Part shown: positions 7,692 through 16,528 of the stretch, in pieces
Layout of the letters: every line of letters begins with the position of its first letter
How positions within the stretch are numbered: position 1 is the first letter of the stretch
Assembly: GCA_910578345.1 (NCBI GenBank)
Contig: CAJTRA010000018.1
Span: 1-62,795, forward strand
DNA length: 62,795 nucleotides
Source of the DNA: an uncultured Lachnospiraceae bacterium
GTDB taxonomy: Bacteria > Bacillota > Clostridia > Lachnospirales > Lachnospiraceae
Direction: 5' to 3'
Position numbers and translations under genes: made by a program
Notes under the pieces: generated by a model
The model's input: the letters and a program-made list of their open reading frames with translations, nothing else
Database searches by the model: none
Told to the model about the DNA's origin: nothing

Positions 7692-8963
7692 ATGAAGAAA
7701 GTGCCGTTTGTGACCAAAGAGCAGGTTGAAGAGATCGTAAGGACATATCCGACTCCCTTTTATCTGTATGATGAGAAAGGAATAAGGGAAAATGCCAGGG
7801 CAGTGCAGGAGGCTTTTGCGTGGAATGAGGGATTTAAGGAGTATTTTGCGGTAAAAGCTTGTCCGAATCCTTTTTTGCTACAGATCTTACAGGAGTACGG
7901 CATCGGTTGTGACTGTTCTTCGATGACGGAATTGATGCTGAGTAATGCAGTTGGGATCAATGGGCCGGAGATCATGTTTTCCTCCAATGAAACGCCCGCA
8001 GAGGAATATGCCTACTGTGCTAAAGTGGGCGGTATCATTAACCTGGATGACATCACGCACATTGAGTTTGTGGAGAAGATACTGGGCAGTCTGCCGGAGA
8101 CCATGAGCTGCCGCTATAATCCGGGCGGTGTGTTTCAGATGAGCAATGGGATCATGGATAATCCGGGCGAATCCAAATATGGTTTTACATTAGAACAGCT
8201 TCTGGAAGGTTACAGGATCCTGCGGGCAAAAGGGGTGAAAAAGTTTGGCCTCCATGCGTTCCTTGCAAGCAATACGGTGACGAATGAATATTATCCGCAG
8301 CTTGCAAAACAGCTTTTTGAGCTGGCAGTCCGGATCCGGGAAGAAACGGGAGTGGAGCTTTCCTTCATCAATCTCTCCGGCGGTGTGGGGATTCCCTATA
8401 CGCCTGAACAGCCGGGAAATGATATCCGTGTGATCGGGGAGGGAGTCCGCCGGGTTTATGAGGAGGTGCTTGTACCGGCAGGAATGGATCGTGTCGCCAT
8501 CTATACGGAGATGGGACGTTTTATGATGGGACCTTACGGTGTTCTGGTGACAAAGGCGATCCACGAGAAGCATATCCATAAGGAATATATCGGCGTAGAT
8601 GCCTGTGCGGTCAACCTGATGCGTCCGGCGATGTACGGCGCATATCATCATATTACCGTGCTTGGTAAGGAGGATGCGGTCTGTGACCATAGGTATGATA
8701 TAGCGGGTTCTCTTTGCGAGAATAATGATAAATTTGCGATTGATAGAATGCTGCCGCAGATTGACAGAGGAGACTATCTGGTCATTCACGATGCGGGGGC
8801 GCACGGGTTCGCAATGGGGTACAACTATAACGGCAAGCTGAAATCAGCAGAGCTTCTGTTAAAAGAGGATGGCAGTGTACAGTTGATCAGACGTGCCGAG
8901 ACCCCGAAGGATTATTTTGCGACATTTGACTGCTTTCCTGTTTTTGACAAGCTGGAAAAGTGA
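7692..8963 (+). CDS. lysA: Diaminopimelate decarboxylase
   Basis: A 423-residue fold-III PLP decarboxylase catalysing the last step of lysine synthesis, meso-DAP to L-lysine. PLP lysine K55 sits in YFAVKACPNP. A glycine-rich phosphate loop (INLSGGVGIPY) and the CENNDKFA motif with the partner-subunit cysteine are visible, and the substrate-binding stretch MRPAMYGAYHHI is typical. The related carboxynorspermidine decarboxylase is possible but less likely given length and the CENND motif. Start: ATG at 7692 following a GAAATAGAA-type weak ribosome site. It sits at the end of the hisH-hisF-ung-lysA run. Confidence 0.88.
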   Translation: MKKVPFVTKEQVEEIVRTYPTPFYLYDEKGIRENARAVQEAFAWNEGFKEYFAVKACPNPFLLQILQEYGIGCDCSSMTELMLSNAVGINGPEIMFSSNETPAEEYAYCAKVGGIINLDDITHIEFVEKILGSLPETMSCRYNPGGVFQMSNGIMDNPGESKYGFTLEQLLEGYRILRAKGVKKFGLHAFLASNTVTNEYYPQLAKQLFELAVRIREETGVELSFINLSGGVGIPYTPEQPGNDIRVIGEGVRRVYEEVLVPAGMDRVAIYTEMGRFMMGPYGVLVTKAIHEKHIHKEYIGVDACAVNLMRPAMYGAYHHITVLGKEDAVCDHRYDIAGSLCENNDKFAIDRMLPQIDRGDYLVIHDAGAHGFAMGYNYNGKLKSAELLLKEDGSVQLIRRAETPKDYFATFDCFPVFDKLEK

Positions 8964-9063
8964 CTGTTACCAGTCATTTGCTGTCGGTTCGGACATGTCT
9001 GGACGATGGCATTAATGTCATGTATAATAGAAGCATAATGTCATGGTGTGAGGAGGTTACATA

Positions 9064-10338
9064 ATGAGAACAATTAAAGGCAGACTGCTTGCTACTGTTT
9101 CAGTGACGGTGTTTATCGTTCTTTTCATCGGCTCTGCGGCAGGAATTCTGATCGCAGGTAAGGCTGGTACGGGGAGCGCTGTTTCGGCAGGAATATTGAT
9201 CGGTGCGGTGGGGACGGTTCTGATCGATCTGATTGTCTATTCTGTTTTTCATAAAGCGCTGGCTCCATTGGCAGAATTGAAGCAGTTTGCAGCAGGAAAT
9301 TTCAGTGGGAATGGCGGCAGTGCAAAATCTGTTGTCAGCGAAGGATTTAAGGATGAGGTGGAAGAAGTTACCCATGCCACCAGAGCGATCAAGCAGCGGA
9401 TTAAGGATACCATTACTGGGACAAGCGGAGAAGCGGCGAATATAGCAGGTACGGCGTCAGAAGCATACAGCGAGATGGCCGATCTCAACAATAAGATTGA
9501 TGAGATGGATCAGGTGATGGAAGGTCTGATCAGCAAAGTGCGGGAAGCGGCGGAAGTGACACAGTCGATCAGTGATGCCAGCAGTGAGATCGGTACGGTG
9601 GTGGATGATGTATCCTGTAAAGCTTCCGAGTCGGCAGATGCTTCCAGGGATATTAATGGCCGTGCGGACAAGCTGTATCAGAGTACAGTGGAATCCCAGC
9701 GGCAGGCAGCAGCGATCTATCATGGAACAGAGAGCCAGCTTGAGCATGCTCTGCAGGAAGTGGAGAAGATTGAGGTTATCAAGAATCTGTCCAAGGAGAT
9801 CGGCGGCATTGCAAGCAAGACGAATCTGATCGCACTGAATGCAGCCATTGAGGCAGCCAGAGCGGGTGAGGCAGGAAAAGGATTTTCGGTGGTTGCCGAG
9901 GAAGTCAGAACACTTGCCGAGAGTTCCCAGATGACGGTAGATAAGATTCAGAAAGTGATCGATGAAGTAGTAGATTCTGTTATGAAACTGAAGGACAGTT
10001 CCGGTAAACTGCTGCAGTTTGTAAATGACCAGGTCATGAAGGATTATGACACGATGGTGAGCACGGCAGAGCAGTACCAGAAGGATGCTTTCTTTTTCGA
10101 TGGCATCGCTACGGATCTGGGAGCATCAGCGGAAGAGATGGGGGCATCCATTGAAGAGATGCTGGCGTCCTTACAGTCTGTTTCCTCTCTGAACAATGTT
10201 ATCGTAGATGAGGCGAGCCATGTATCCGGCGCGATGCAGAATACAAATGTGAGCTCAGAGGAGATTTTGCGTAAGATGGCGATCATGGAGAGAAGCAGCC
10301 GTTCTCTACAGGAGATCGCAGGAAACTTTCAGGTTTAG
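9064..10338 (+). CDS. Methyl-accepting chemotaxis protein without a large sensor domain
   Basis: A 424-residue chemoreceptor. Two closely spaced hydrophobic segments (~8-31 and ~38-60) are joined by a very short loop, so there is no periplasmic ligand domain; sensing must be intramembrane, cytoplasmic or via a partner. A HAMP-like stretch follows. The signalling domain contains the canonical hairpin tip (GIASKTNLIALNAAIEAARA and GKGFSVVAEEVRTLAE), which contacts CheA and CheW/CheV. A TATAAT (9023-9028) lies 36 nt upstream, and GAGGAGG precedes the ATG at 9064. It ends convergent with the symporter gene, overlapping by 4 nt. Confidence 0.93.
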   Translation: MRTIKGRLLATVSVTVFIVLFIGSAAGILIAGKAGTGSAVSAGILIGAVGTVLIDLIVYSVFHKALAPLAELKQFAAGNFSGNGGSAKSVVSEGFKDEVEEVTHATRAIKQRIKDTITGTSGEAANIAGTASEAYSEMADLNNKIDEMDQVMEGLISKVREAAEVTQSISDASSEIGTVVDDVSCKASESADASRDINGRADKLYQSTVESQRQAAAIYHGTESQLEHALQEVEKIEVIKNLSKEIGGIASKTNLIALNAAIEAARAGEAGKGFSVVAEEVRTLAESSQMTVDKIQKVIDEVVDSVMKLKDSSGKLLQFVNDQVMKDYDTMVSTAEQYQKDAFFFDGIATDLGASAEEMGASIEEMLASLQSVSSLNNVIVDEASHVSGAMQNTNVSSEEILRKMAIMERSSRSLQEIAGNFQV

Positions 10339-11630
10339 TCTTTAATATGGCGGTGCAGGCAGAAGAGTGCCAGCACGTTAGGTAGCACCATCATGGCGTT
10401 GATCAGATCGGTGCTTTCCCAGACGAGCCGCATGGGAATGATTGCCCCGAAATAAATCATCAGGATATAGCCAAGTTTATAGAGCGGAATACCTTTCTTT
10501 CCCAGAAGGTATTCCGTTGCTTTTTCACCGAAATAGGACCATCCGATCAGGGTAGTGACGGCGAAGGCGGCAAGAGAGATCGTCAGAAAGGCGTCGCCCA
10601 CATAAGGCAGATGTCCAAAGGCGGCGGCAGTCAGTCCTGTTTCCGGGACTCCTTTCACAGAGGCAGGATCATAGAGCATGTTAGATACGATGACAAGGCC
10701 TGTGACAAGACACATGACGACGGTATCCCAGAAGACGGCAGTCATGGAGACATAGGCCTGTATACGCGGTTCGGCTGCGTGGGAGGCGGCGGCTGCAATA
10801 GCGGAAGTGCCGATGCCGGCTTCATTGGTGAATAATCCTCTGGCAATGCCGTACCGCAGCGCGTGCTGCACAGTGGCGCCTGCCATTCCGCCGGCTACGC
10901 TGCCAAGGGAAAGGGCGTCTTTCAGAATCAGCAGGCAGGCGGAGGGAAGCTGCCTGCGGTAGAGGAGCAGGAGCAGCAGACATCCGAAAAGATAGACAAA
11001 GCTGATGGCAGGAACCATGCGCTCACAGAGGTTGGCGATGCTTTTTACACCGCCCAGGATCACGGTGCCGGTCAGAAAGGCGAGAAGAATTCCTACCAGA
11101 TGGGGAGACAAATGAAAGGATTCTCTGGCAGCCTGGGTGACAGAGTTCGCCTGGGTGGTACAGCCGACGCCAAAGGCAGCGACCAATGTGCAGAATGCAT
11201 AAATCCCGCCTAGGAATCTATTATGTAAACCATTTTTTAAGACATACATGGGACCGCCGACATAGTCGCCGGCAGCGTTGCGGCTGCGGAAGAGGACACT
11301 CAGATAGCATTCGCTGTAAGCAGTCGCCATACCGAGGAGGCCGGTGATCCAACACCAGAAGATGGCGCCGGGACCGCCGAGTGCAACGGCAGTTGAGACG
11401 CCGATGATATTGCCGGTGCCCAATGTGGCGGCCAGGGTTGTGGCCAGAGCGGAAAAGGGGGAAAGGTTCTGGTCATTGTTGTCGGCCTTGCCGATGGAAA
11501 GCTTCAGGGCATAAAGGAGATTGCGCTGGGGAAAATGCAGTTTCAGGGTAAAGTAAATATGCGTTCCCATCAGAAGCGTAAGGAGGGGAAACCCCCAGAT
11601 CCGGTCGTTGAGGTGTTGAAGGAAAACCAT
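10335..11630 (-). CDS. Sodium:alanine/glycine symporter family protein (AGCS)
   Basis: A 431-residue polytopic membrane protein of the alanine or glycine:cation symporter family, which imports small neutral amino acids with Na+. Family signatures are visible: LATTLAATLGTGNIIGVSTA, GGPGAIFWCWITGLLGMAT, GGPMYVL, and the RGLFTNEAGIGTSAIAAAA motif. About ten hydrophobic helices. The exact substrate cannot be read. Start: ATG at 11630. It stands alone on the minus strand, convergent with the chemoreceptor gene. Confidence 0.93.
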   Translation of the reverse strand: MVFLQHLNDRIWGFPLLTLLMGTHIYFTLKLHFPQRNLLYALKLSIGKADNNDQNLSPFSALATTLAATLGTGNIIGVSTAVALGGPGAIFWCWITGLLGMATAYSECYLSVLFRSRNAAGDYVGGPMYVLKNGLHNRFLGGIYAFCTLVAAFGVGCTTQANSVTQAARESFHLSPHLVGILLAFLTGTVILGGVKSIANLCERMVPAISFVYLFGCLLLLLLYRRQLPSACLLILKDALSLGSVAGGMAGATVQHALRYGIARGLFTNEAGIGTSAIAAAASHAAEPRIQAYVSMTAVFWDTVVMCLVTGLVIVSNMLYDPASVKGVPETGLTAAAFGHLPYVGDAFLTISLAAFAVTTLIGWSYFGEKATEYLLGKKGIPLYKLGYILMIYFGAIIPMRLVWESTDLINAMMVLPNVLALFCLHRHIKD

Positions 11631-11741
11631 GGGCGATATTTCATCCTTAAATCTATAGCAGACGTAATTTTCCCGTCGTCAGCTATAGCACATTTGTTAC
11701 CATAAGTATATCGATGAAGGGCGGCAAAAAGAACCGGAATG

Positions 11742-11750
11742 TGGTAAAAT
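11742..11750 (+). promoter_or_regulatory. Extended -10 promoter before the 11794 gene
   Basis: TGGTAAAAT (11742-11750) is a TGn-extended -10, 44 nt before the start codon. The -35 is weak. It would drive the 11794 and 12216 genes divergently from the symporter. Confidence 0.45.
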
Positions 11751-11793
11751 AGTAACAGCGCAGACAGGAGGAAAGAAAGCAGGAGGACGATAG

Positions 11794-12177
11794 ATGGAAG
11801 AAAGAGTATACCAGTGGGCAAAGGATCTTTGTGCGGGCGCAGGAGAGAATGAGACGTTTCTGAAAGAGTTCTGGGAGGCGCTCACAAAATCGCAGGGTAT
11901 CTATGAAGAGTTTGCTTATTATCTGGAGCGGCAGACTTTTCTTTGTGCATACAAGGTATCCGGTTACAGTGTGGTGGATATTATGGTGTGGCAGATCGAT
12001 CATTTCAAGGCAAATCTGGACTTTAGTAAGTCCGGAGCAACGTATACAGGGGGTCAGAATGGCGAGAGAATGCTGCTTATGGCTTTCGATACGATGCTGA
12101 AAATGGAACAGGATCCGGAGAAATACGTAACGCTTCTGCGAAGTGAAACAGGGACGGACTATCCTGATAAATATTGA
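11794..12177 (+). CDS. Conserved-looking small protein of unknown function
   Basis: A 127-residue soluble protein I do not recognise. It is rich in Trp/Tyr/Phe, predicted largely helical, with no signal peptide or membrane segment. The middle reads VSGYSVVDIMVWQIDHFKA. Good Shine-Dalgarno sites (AGGAGGA) precede the ATG at 11794, and codon use is like its neighbours, so it is a real gene. It lies ~38 nt upstream of the NdpA-like gene and probably shares its transcript. Confidence 0.75.
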   Translation: MEERVYQWAKDLCAGAGENETFLKEFWEALTKSQGIYEEFAYYLERQTFLCAYKVSGYSVVDIMVWQIDHFKANLDFSKSGATYTGGQNGERMLLMAFDTMLKMEQDPEKYVTLLRSETGTDYPDKY

Positions 12178-12215
12178 AAGAAAGAGCATACAGCAGAAAG
12201 GAACGACACATACAG

Positions 12216-13241
12216 ATGAACAAAGAAGATATCAGGATCAGGAAGGTGATCATCCATATCATGGATTCTACGATCGGGATGCCGGTCTTGTCGGATACAG
12301 AGCTGGAGTTTGGATCGGAGATTGCGGATTTCCTGAAAGAACATATTGCGAAGATCAGTTCGGGAGATGATGCGAAGGAGTGCCATTTCTATCAGGACGA
12401 ATCGGAGATCTATCAAATGTTAAGTGCTTATGCCGATGAGGAATTTGTGACGATCAGTAAGGATATGGCAGTGCTGCTGTATGAGATCATGAGCAGCAAC
12501 ATTGATATCCCGCCAGCAGATTTGATGGTGGTGCGGTTTCGGGAAGGAGAAGACGAATATCTGGCGCTCCTGAAGATGAACTATAAGACGTTCTATACGC
12601 ACAGGACACTGGCCTTGGAGGATGGAGAGGGCAACAGCAACGAGATCATCCGGCATAAGTCTATTCTGCCGTCGGAGAGCCAGCGTCTGACAGAGGCGGC
12701 GATCATAAGGCTGCAGGATCTGTCCTTACAGGTGATCGAGAGAAAGTATGAGGTGAATGGGGAGAAGACCAACTATTTCTCCTTTCTGTTCCTGAAATGC
12801 AGCGCCCATATGTCTCACAGATCAAAGCTTTCGATTGTGAGCCGTGCGGTGGAGAGCGTGCAGAAGGAAGGATTCGACGAGTCGGAGCGGTTCGAGAAGC
12901 AGATGCGCGCCAAGAGTATTATTCAGGAGACGATCGCGGAAAAGGGCGGTTTTGTGGTAGAGGAGCTGGCGGAGAAAATATTTGAGACAGAGCCGGAATT
13001 AAAAGTGGCTTTTCAGGATAAGATGGAAAAGTATGATATGGTGAAAGAAGAGATACAGCCGCAGAGCGAGAATACTGTGCGAAAGTATCAAAGTCAGCAT
13101 CTGTATACGGACACCGGGATCGAGATCAAGATTCCCATGGAGCAGTATAAAGATCCGCGCAGTGTGGAATTCATCACGAATCCCGACGGGACCATCTCAG
13201 TGTTGATTAAGAATATCGAGCATTTGGAAGCGAAATTGTGA
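12216..13241 (+). CDS. 37-kDa nucleoid-associated protein (NdpA/YejK-like)
   Basis: A 341-residue protein of the NdpA/YejK nucleoid-associated family, cytoplasmic proteins that bind DNA and associate with the nucleoid in E. coli. Family-like features are the N-terminal IRKVIIHIMDSTIGMPVLSDTELE, a central region ending in ALLKMNYKTFYTH, and a C-terminal part ending KNIEHLEAKL. Start: ATG at 12216; a longer frame from 12174 overlaps the upstream gene and adds an atypical basic N terminus. The ribosome site AGAAAGGA is ~14 nt upstream, longer than usual. It follows the 11794 gene. Such proteins are sometimes carried by mobile elements, but the context here looks chromosomal. Confidence 0.82.
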   Translation: MNKEDIRIRKVIIHIMDSTIGMPVLSDTELEFGSEIADFLKEHIAKISSGDDAKECHFYQDESEIYQMLSAYADEEFVTISKDMAVLLYEIMSSNIDIPPADLMVVRFREGEDEYLALLKMNYKTFYTHRTLALEDGEGNSNEIIRHKSILPSESQRLTEAAIIRLQDLSLQVIERKYEVNGEKTNYFSFLFLKCSAHMSHRSKLSIVSRAVESVQKEGFDESERFEKQMRAKSIIQETIAEKGGFVVEELAEKIFETEPELKVAFQDKMEKYDMVKEEIQPQSENTVRKYQSQHLYTDTGIEIKIPMEQYKDPRSVEFITNPDGTISVLIKNIEHLEAKL

Positions 13242-13332
13242 GTGGAAGCGGTATGAGGATAAGATGCGGAGAGTGAGATGTTCTGCCTGGGATGCAGGCA
13301 GGTAGACAGCAAGATCAAAGGGGTGCGTATTT

Positions 13333-14604
13333 ATGGGAACCGTGTTGGAGTATCTGAAAGAATATGGAGATTATACGTTGGAAGAAATGCCTTTTGGTGA
13401 GGTGGACAGTCTGATCTTAAGCCAGTTTTCCTATCTGAAGTTCGATGAGATGCTGCCTGGAGCGGAAGGAGCGCAGGCGGCAGGGACAGAAGAGCAGGCA
13501 GAGGTCAGAGAGGCCGGGGCAGAAGCAGAACGGGCGCGGCGTATGTCTGTGGGCAGAGATGTGGAGTGGCAGACAGGCCAGACGGTAAGTTTAACGGAAA
13601 TGCGGCAGCATGCGAGCTATGATACTCTGTATGGGGATGAGCGGTATCGCCGGGACAATACAGCGCTTTTCCTTGGAATGTATGGCAGCAGGAGATTTCA
13701 CGAGACAAAAATTATGAATTATGTAAACCGAATCGATCTGGAGACAGAGACACAGTTTTCGGCGGCGACGATTCTTCTGCCGGATGGCATGACCTATGTG
13801 GCTTTTCGGGGAACAGACGAGACCATTGTAGGCTGGAAGGAGGATTTAAATCTTGCTTTTTCTGAACCAGTGCCGGGACAACGCATGAGCGTAGAATATT
13901 TAAACCAGACGGCAAAGGAGATAAAGGGCAATTTCTATGTGGGCGGGCATTCCAAAGGCGGCAACCTGGCGGTCTACGCGGCTATGAACTGCCAGGAAGA
14001 AGTGCGCAGGCGTATTTTGGTGATCTACGATCATGATGGGCCGGGGTTTCGGCCAAAGGTCAAGGAACAGGGCGCCTATCGCGAGATCGAGGCGAGAATC
14101 TGTAAGACGGTGCCGCGGTCTTCCCTGGTCGGGATGCTCCTATATTCGGAGGAAGCGTATCGGGTGGTGGAGAGCAGAACGATCGGTGTGGCGCAGCACA
14201 ATCCTTATACCTGGCTGGTCAGGGAGGATCATTTTCAGATTGTCGATGAGATTCGCCCAGGACGGAAATTCATGGATGAGGCGCTAAACCAGTGGATTCT
14301 TTCTTTGTCGCAGGAGGAAATGCATACTTTTGTCGATACATTTTATGAGGTGATCCTGGCTTCCGAGACAGATAATCTGATTGATTTTACAGCGAACTGG
14401 ATGAAAAGCATACATCGGATCAGAATGGCTTTAAAGGAGATTGAGCCGCAGACGGAGAAAGTGATTCTGCAGATTCTGCGGGCGCTTTTCGAGACGATCT
14501 CGGCGAATCTGAAAGAGCGGTTCAGGAGCAGGAGCGAAGCTGACCGCGAAAAGCTCGAAGAAGGAATCAGACAGTTGGAGCAGGCATTTCGGAAACAGCC
14601 CTAG
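13333..14604 (+). CDS. DUF2974 (Mbeg1-like) alpha/beta-hydrolase fold protein
   Basis: A 423-residue soluble protein of the lipase-fold DUF2974/Mbeg1 family. The lipase-like nucleophile elbow GGHSKGGNLAVYAA (Ser in GHSKG) is present, preceded by VAFRGTDETIVGWKEDLNLAF, the oxyanion-region motif of class 3-type lipases. An acidic/alanine-rich insert (~43-73) separates the short N-terminal domain from the core. No signal peptide, so the substrate is intracellular and unknown. Start: ATG at 13333 with AAAGGGG. Its 3' end overlaps the convergent amidotransferase-like gene by 38 nt. Confidence 0.88.
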   Translation: MGTVLEYLKEYGDYTLEEMPFGEVDSLILSQFSYLKFDEMLPGAEGAQAAGTEEQAEVREAGAEAERARRMSVGRDVEWQTGQTVSLTEMRQHASYDTLYGDERYRRDNTALFLGMYGSRRFHETKIMNYVNRIDLETETQFSAATILLPDGMTYVAFRGTDETIVGWKEDLNLAFSEPVPGQRMSVEYLNQTAKEIKGNFYVGGHSKGGNLAVYAAMNCQEEVRRRILVIYDHDGPGFRPKVKEQGAYREIEARICKTVPRSSLVGMLLYSEEAYRVVESRTIGVAQHNPYTWLVREDHFQIVDEIRPGRKFMDEALNQWILSLSQEEMHTFVDTFYEVILASETDNLIDFTANWMKSIHRIRMALKEIEPQTEKVILQILRALFETISANLKERFRSRSEADREKLEEGIRQLEQAFRKQP

Positions 14605-15247
14605 TTTCAGAGAAATACTGTAAGAGTCTGTCGCCGATATCGGGAAGACGTTCAGGATGCCACTGTACGGCGATAACAGGCAGGACGGCGTGCTGGATGC
14701 CCTCGATGATATTGTCGCCGGCACGGCAGACAGGAAACAGATTTTTACCCAATCGGTCTACGGCCTGATGATGTGCTGAGTTGACCAACGTACTGAGTCC
14801 ATATAGTTGATAGAAGAAGTCGGCGTGTGTCAGACTGCTGTGGTAGACATAGTGGGTCTGGTCCGTGCCGTTCCATTTGTGGGTTTCGGCGGCAGCGATG
14901 TGTTGTGTGATTGTTCCGCCCAGACAGACGTTGATCACCTGCATTCCCTTGCAGATACCAAGAACGGGTTTTCCGTTTGTAAGAAAACTTTCCAGCGCCT
15001 GTAGCTGCAGAATATCCAGTTCTGTGTCAATATGGTGTGAGCCGAGATTGGGCTGACCGAAGAAAGCGGGGGTAATGTCGCCGCCGCCGGGCAGTAATAG
15101 ATGGGAGGCGGCAGACGCTTCTTCCGGATCCAAGGTCGTGAAACAGGTAAGATGCATTCTGCGAAGTGCTTTTTCGTAGTTAATGGTATCATGGCTTCGG
15201 CCGAGAATGACGATTGTGACAGAAGTGTCAGAAACAGAAGAGGTCAT
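14567..15247 (-). CDS. Gamma-glutamyl-gamma-aminobutyrate hydrolase family protein (peptidase C26)
   Basis: A 226-residue class I glutamine-amidotransferase-like hydrolase of the PuuD/C26 family. Such enzymes cleave gamma-glutamyl bonds. The nucleophile elbow GICKGMQVIN (Cys), the HHQAVDRLG segment and the catalytic VQWHPER (His, Glu) are present, as is the LLPGGGDI loop. Slightly shorter than PuuD. Start: ATG at 15247 with AAGGTAA. It overlaps the DUF2974 gene tail-to-tail by 38 nt, an unusually long convergent overlap. Substrate not deducible. Confidence 0.9.
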   Translation of the reverse strand: MTSSVSDTSVTIVILGRSHDTINYEKALRRMHLTCFTTLDPEEASAASHLLLPGGGDITPAFFGQPNLGSHHIDTELDILQLQALESFLTNGKPVLGICKGMQVINVCLGGTITQHIAAAETHKWNGTDQTHYVYHSSLTHADFFYQLYGLSTLVNSAHHQAVDRLGKNLFPVCRAGDNIIEGIQHAVLPVIAVQWHPERLPDIGDRLLQYFSETRAVSEMPAPTV

Positions 15248-15318
15248 GGTGGATTACCTTATCGGGTAATAATGTTAGTATAGTATATGTTACTTTTTAT
15301 AAAAATTGAAAATAGCAG

Positions 15319-15347
15319 TTGCTTTCTTCCTCGTTATCCCATATAAT
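15319..15347 (+). promoter_or_regulatory. Promoter of the arabinoside-utilisation genes
   Basis: TTGCTT (15319-15324), 17-bp spacer, TATAAT (15342-15347). A second TATAAT at 15353-15358 has a poorer -35. It leaves a ~120-nt leader before GH43 in which I see no strong operator palindrome. Confidence 0.6.
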
Positions 15348-15474
15348 TTAGGTATAATTAAAATATTTTAAAGTGCTTTGAAGATTGATGTTGTGAAAGA
15401 CCATGTGACCTGTCGGTAAAATAGTCAGGAGATGTGAAAGGTGACAGCAGAATGAGGAAGGGGAATGAGACAGA

Positions 15475-16425
15475 ATGAGCAGAGAACAAGAATCACTTTA
15501 TAATAAACCGTGGATCATGCAGCGGGCAGATCCTTATGTGTACCGGCATACAGACGGCATGTATTACTTTACGGCATCTGTACCGGCATATGACGGGATC
15601 GTGCTCCGCAAGGCAAAGACGCTTGCAGGGCTTGCGGATGCAGAGGAGAAGGAAGTGTGGCATATGCATGAGAGCGGTATCATGAGCTGTCACATCTGGG
15701 CGCCGGAACTGCATTATATTGACGGAGGCTGGTATCTGTATTATGCTGGAGGAGATAAGGACGACGTCTGGGAGATCCGGCCTTATGTGCTGGAATGTCT
15801 GGATGAGGATCCGATGACCGGAACCTGGGTAGAGAAGGGCAAGATGAGAAGAGCGCCGGAGGATGAGTTTTCTTTCGAGGCTTTTTCCCTGGATGGAACC
15901 GTGTTTGAGAATCATGGAAAATGGTATTATATTTGGGCTGAGAAGGTAGGCGTGGGCAAACAGATCTCGAATCTGTATATCGCCGAAATGGCGTCGCCCT
16001 ATGAGTTAAAGACTGTGCAGGTGCTGCTCACGACACCGGACTATGACTGGGAGAGAGTGGGATTCTGGGTGAACGAGGGTCCGGCGGTGATCAAACGGGA
16101 CGGTAAGATCTTCATGACTTATTCGGCATCTGAGACGGGAGTCGCTTATTGCATGGGAATGATGACGGCAGATGAGAATGCGGATCTGCTGGATCCCTTA
16201 TCCTGGCGTAAGGAGCGATATCCGGTGCTCTGTTCAGATGAAGCGGCAGGGATATATGGACCGGGACATAACTGCTTTACGGTGGACGAAGAGGGGAATA
16301 CGATTTTGGTCTATCATGCGAGAACAGAGACGGAGATTGTAGGAAATCCTCTGTATAATCCGAACAGGCATGCAATGCTGATGGAGGTGGAGTGGAAAGA
16401 GGGAAGACCCGTTTTTCATTTCTAG
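15475..16425 (+). CDS. Glycoside hydrolase family 43 enzyme, probable arabinosidase
   Basis: A 316-residue five-bladed beta-propeller enzyme of GH43, typically alpha-L-arabinofuranosidase, exo-arabinanase or beta-xylosidase. The three catalytic acids are in place: D19 in MQRADPYV (base), D140 in SLDGTVFE (pKa modulator) and E201 in WVNEGPAV (acid). It lacks the C-terminal sandwich domain of beta-xylosidases and has no signal peptide, so it acts on imported oligosaccharides. Pairing with a GH51 arabinofuranosidase 103 nt downstream points to arabino-oligosaccharides. Start: ATG at 15475 after GAGGAAGGGG. Confidence 0.92.
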   Translation: MSREQESLYNKPWIMQRADPYVYRHTDGMYYFTASVPAYDGIVLRKAKTLAGLADAEEKEVWHMHESGIMSCHIWAPELHYIDGGWYLYYAGGDKDDVWEIRPYVLECLDEDPMTGTWVEKGKMRRAPEDEFSFEAFSLDGTVFENHGKWYYIWAEKVGVGKQISNLYIAEMASPYELKTVQVLLTTPDYDWERVGFWVNEGPAVIKRDGKIFMTYSASETGVAYCMGMMTADENADLLDPLSWRKERYPVLCSDEAAGIYGPGHNCFTVDEEGNTILVYHARTETEIVGNPLYNPNRHAMLMEVEWKEGRPVFHF

Positions 16426-16528
16426 GAAATGGCTGTACCAGGCTGATCGTAAAACAGGGAAAGCAAGTAAGGAAGAGAGAATACTCGAAAGAGGAGCAAA
16501 CAGAAAGGGAAAAGGACAGGTAATAAGT

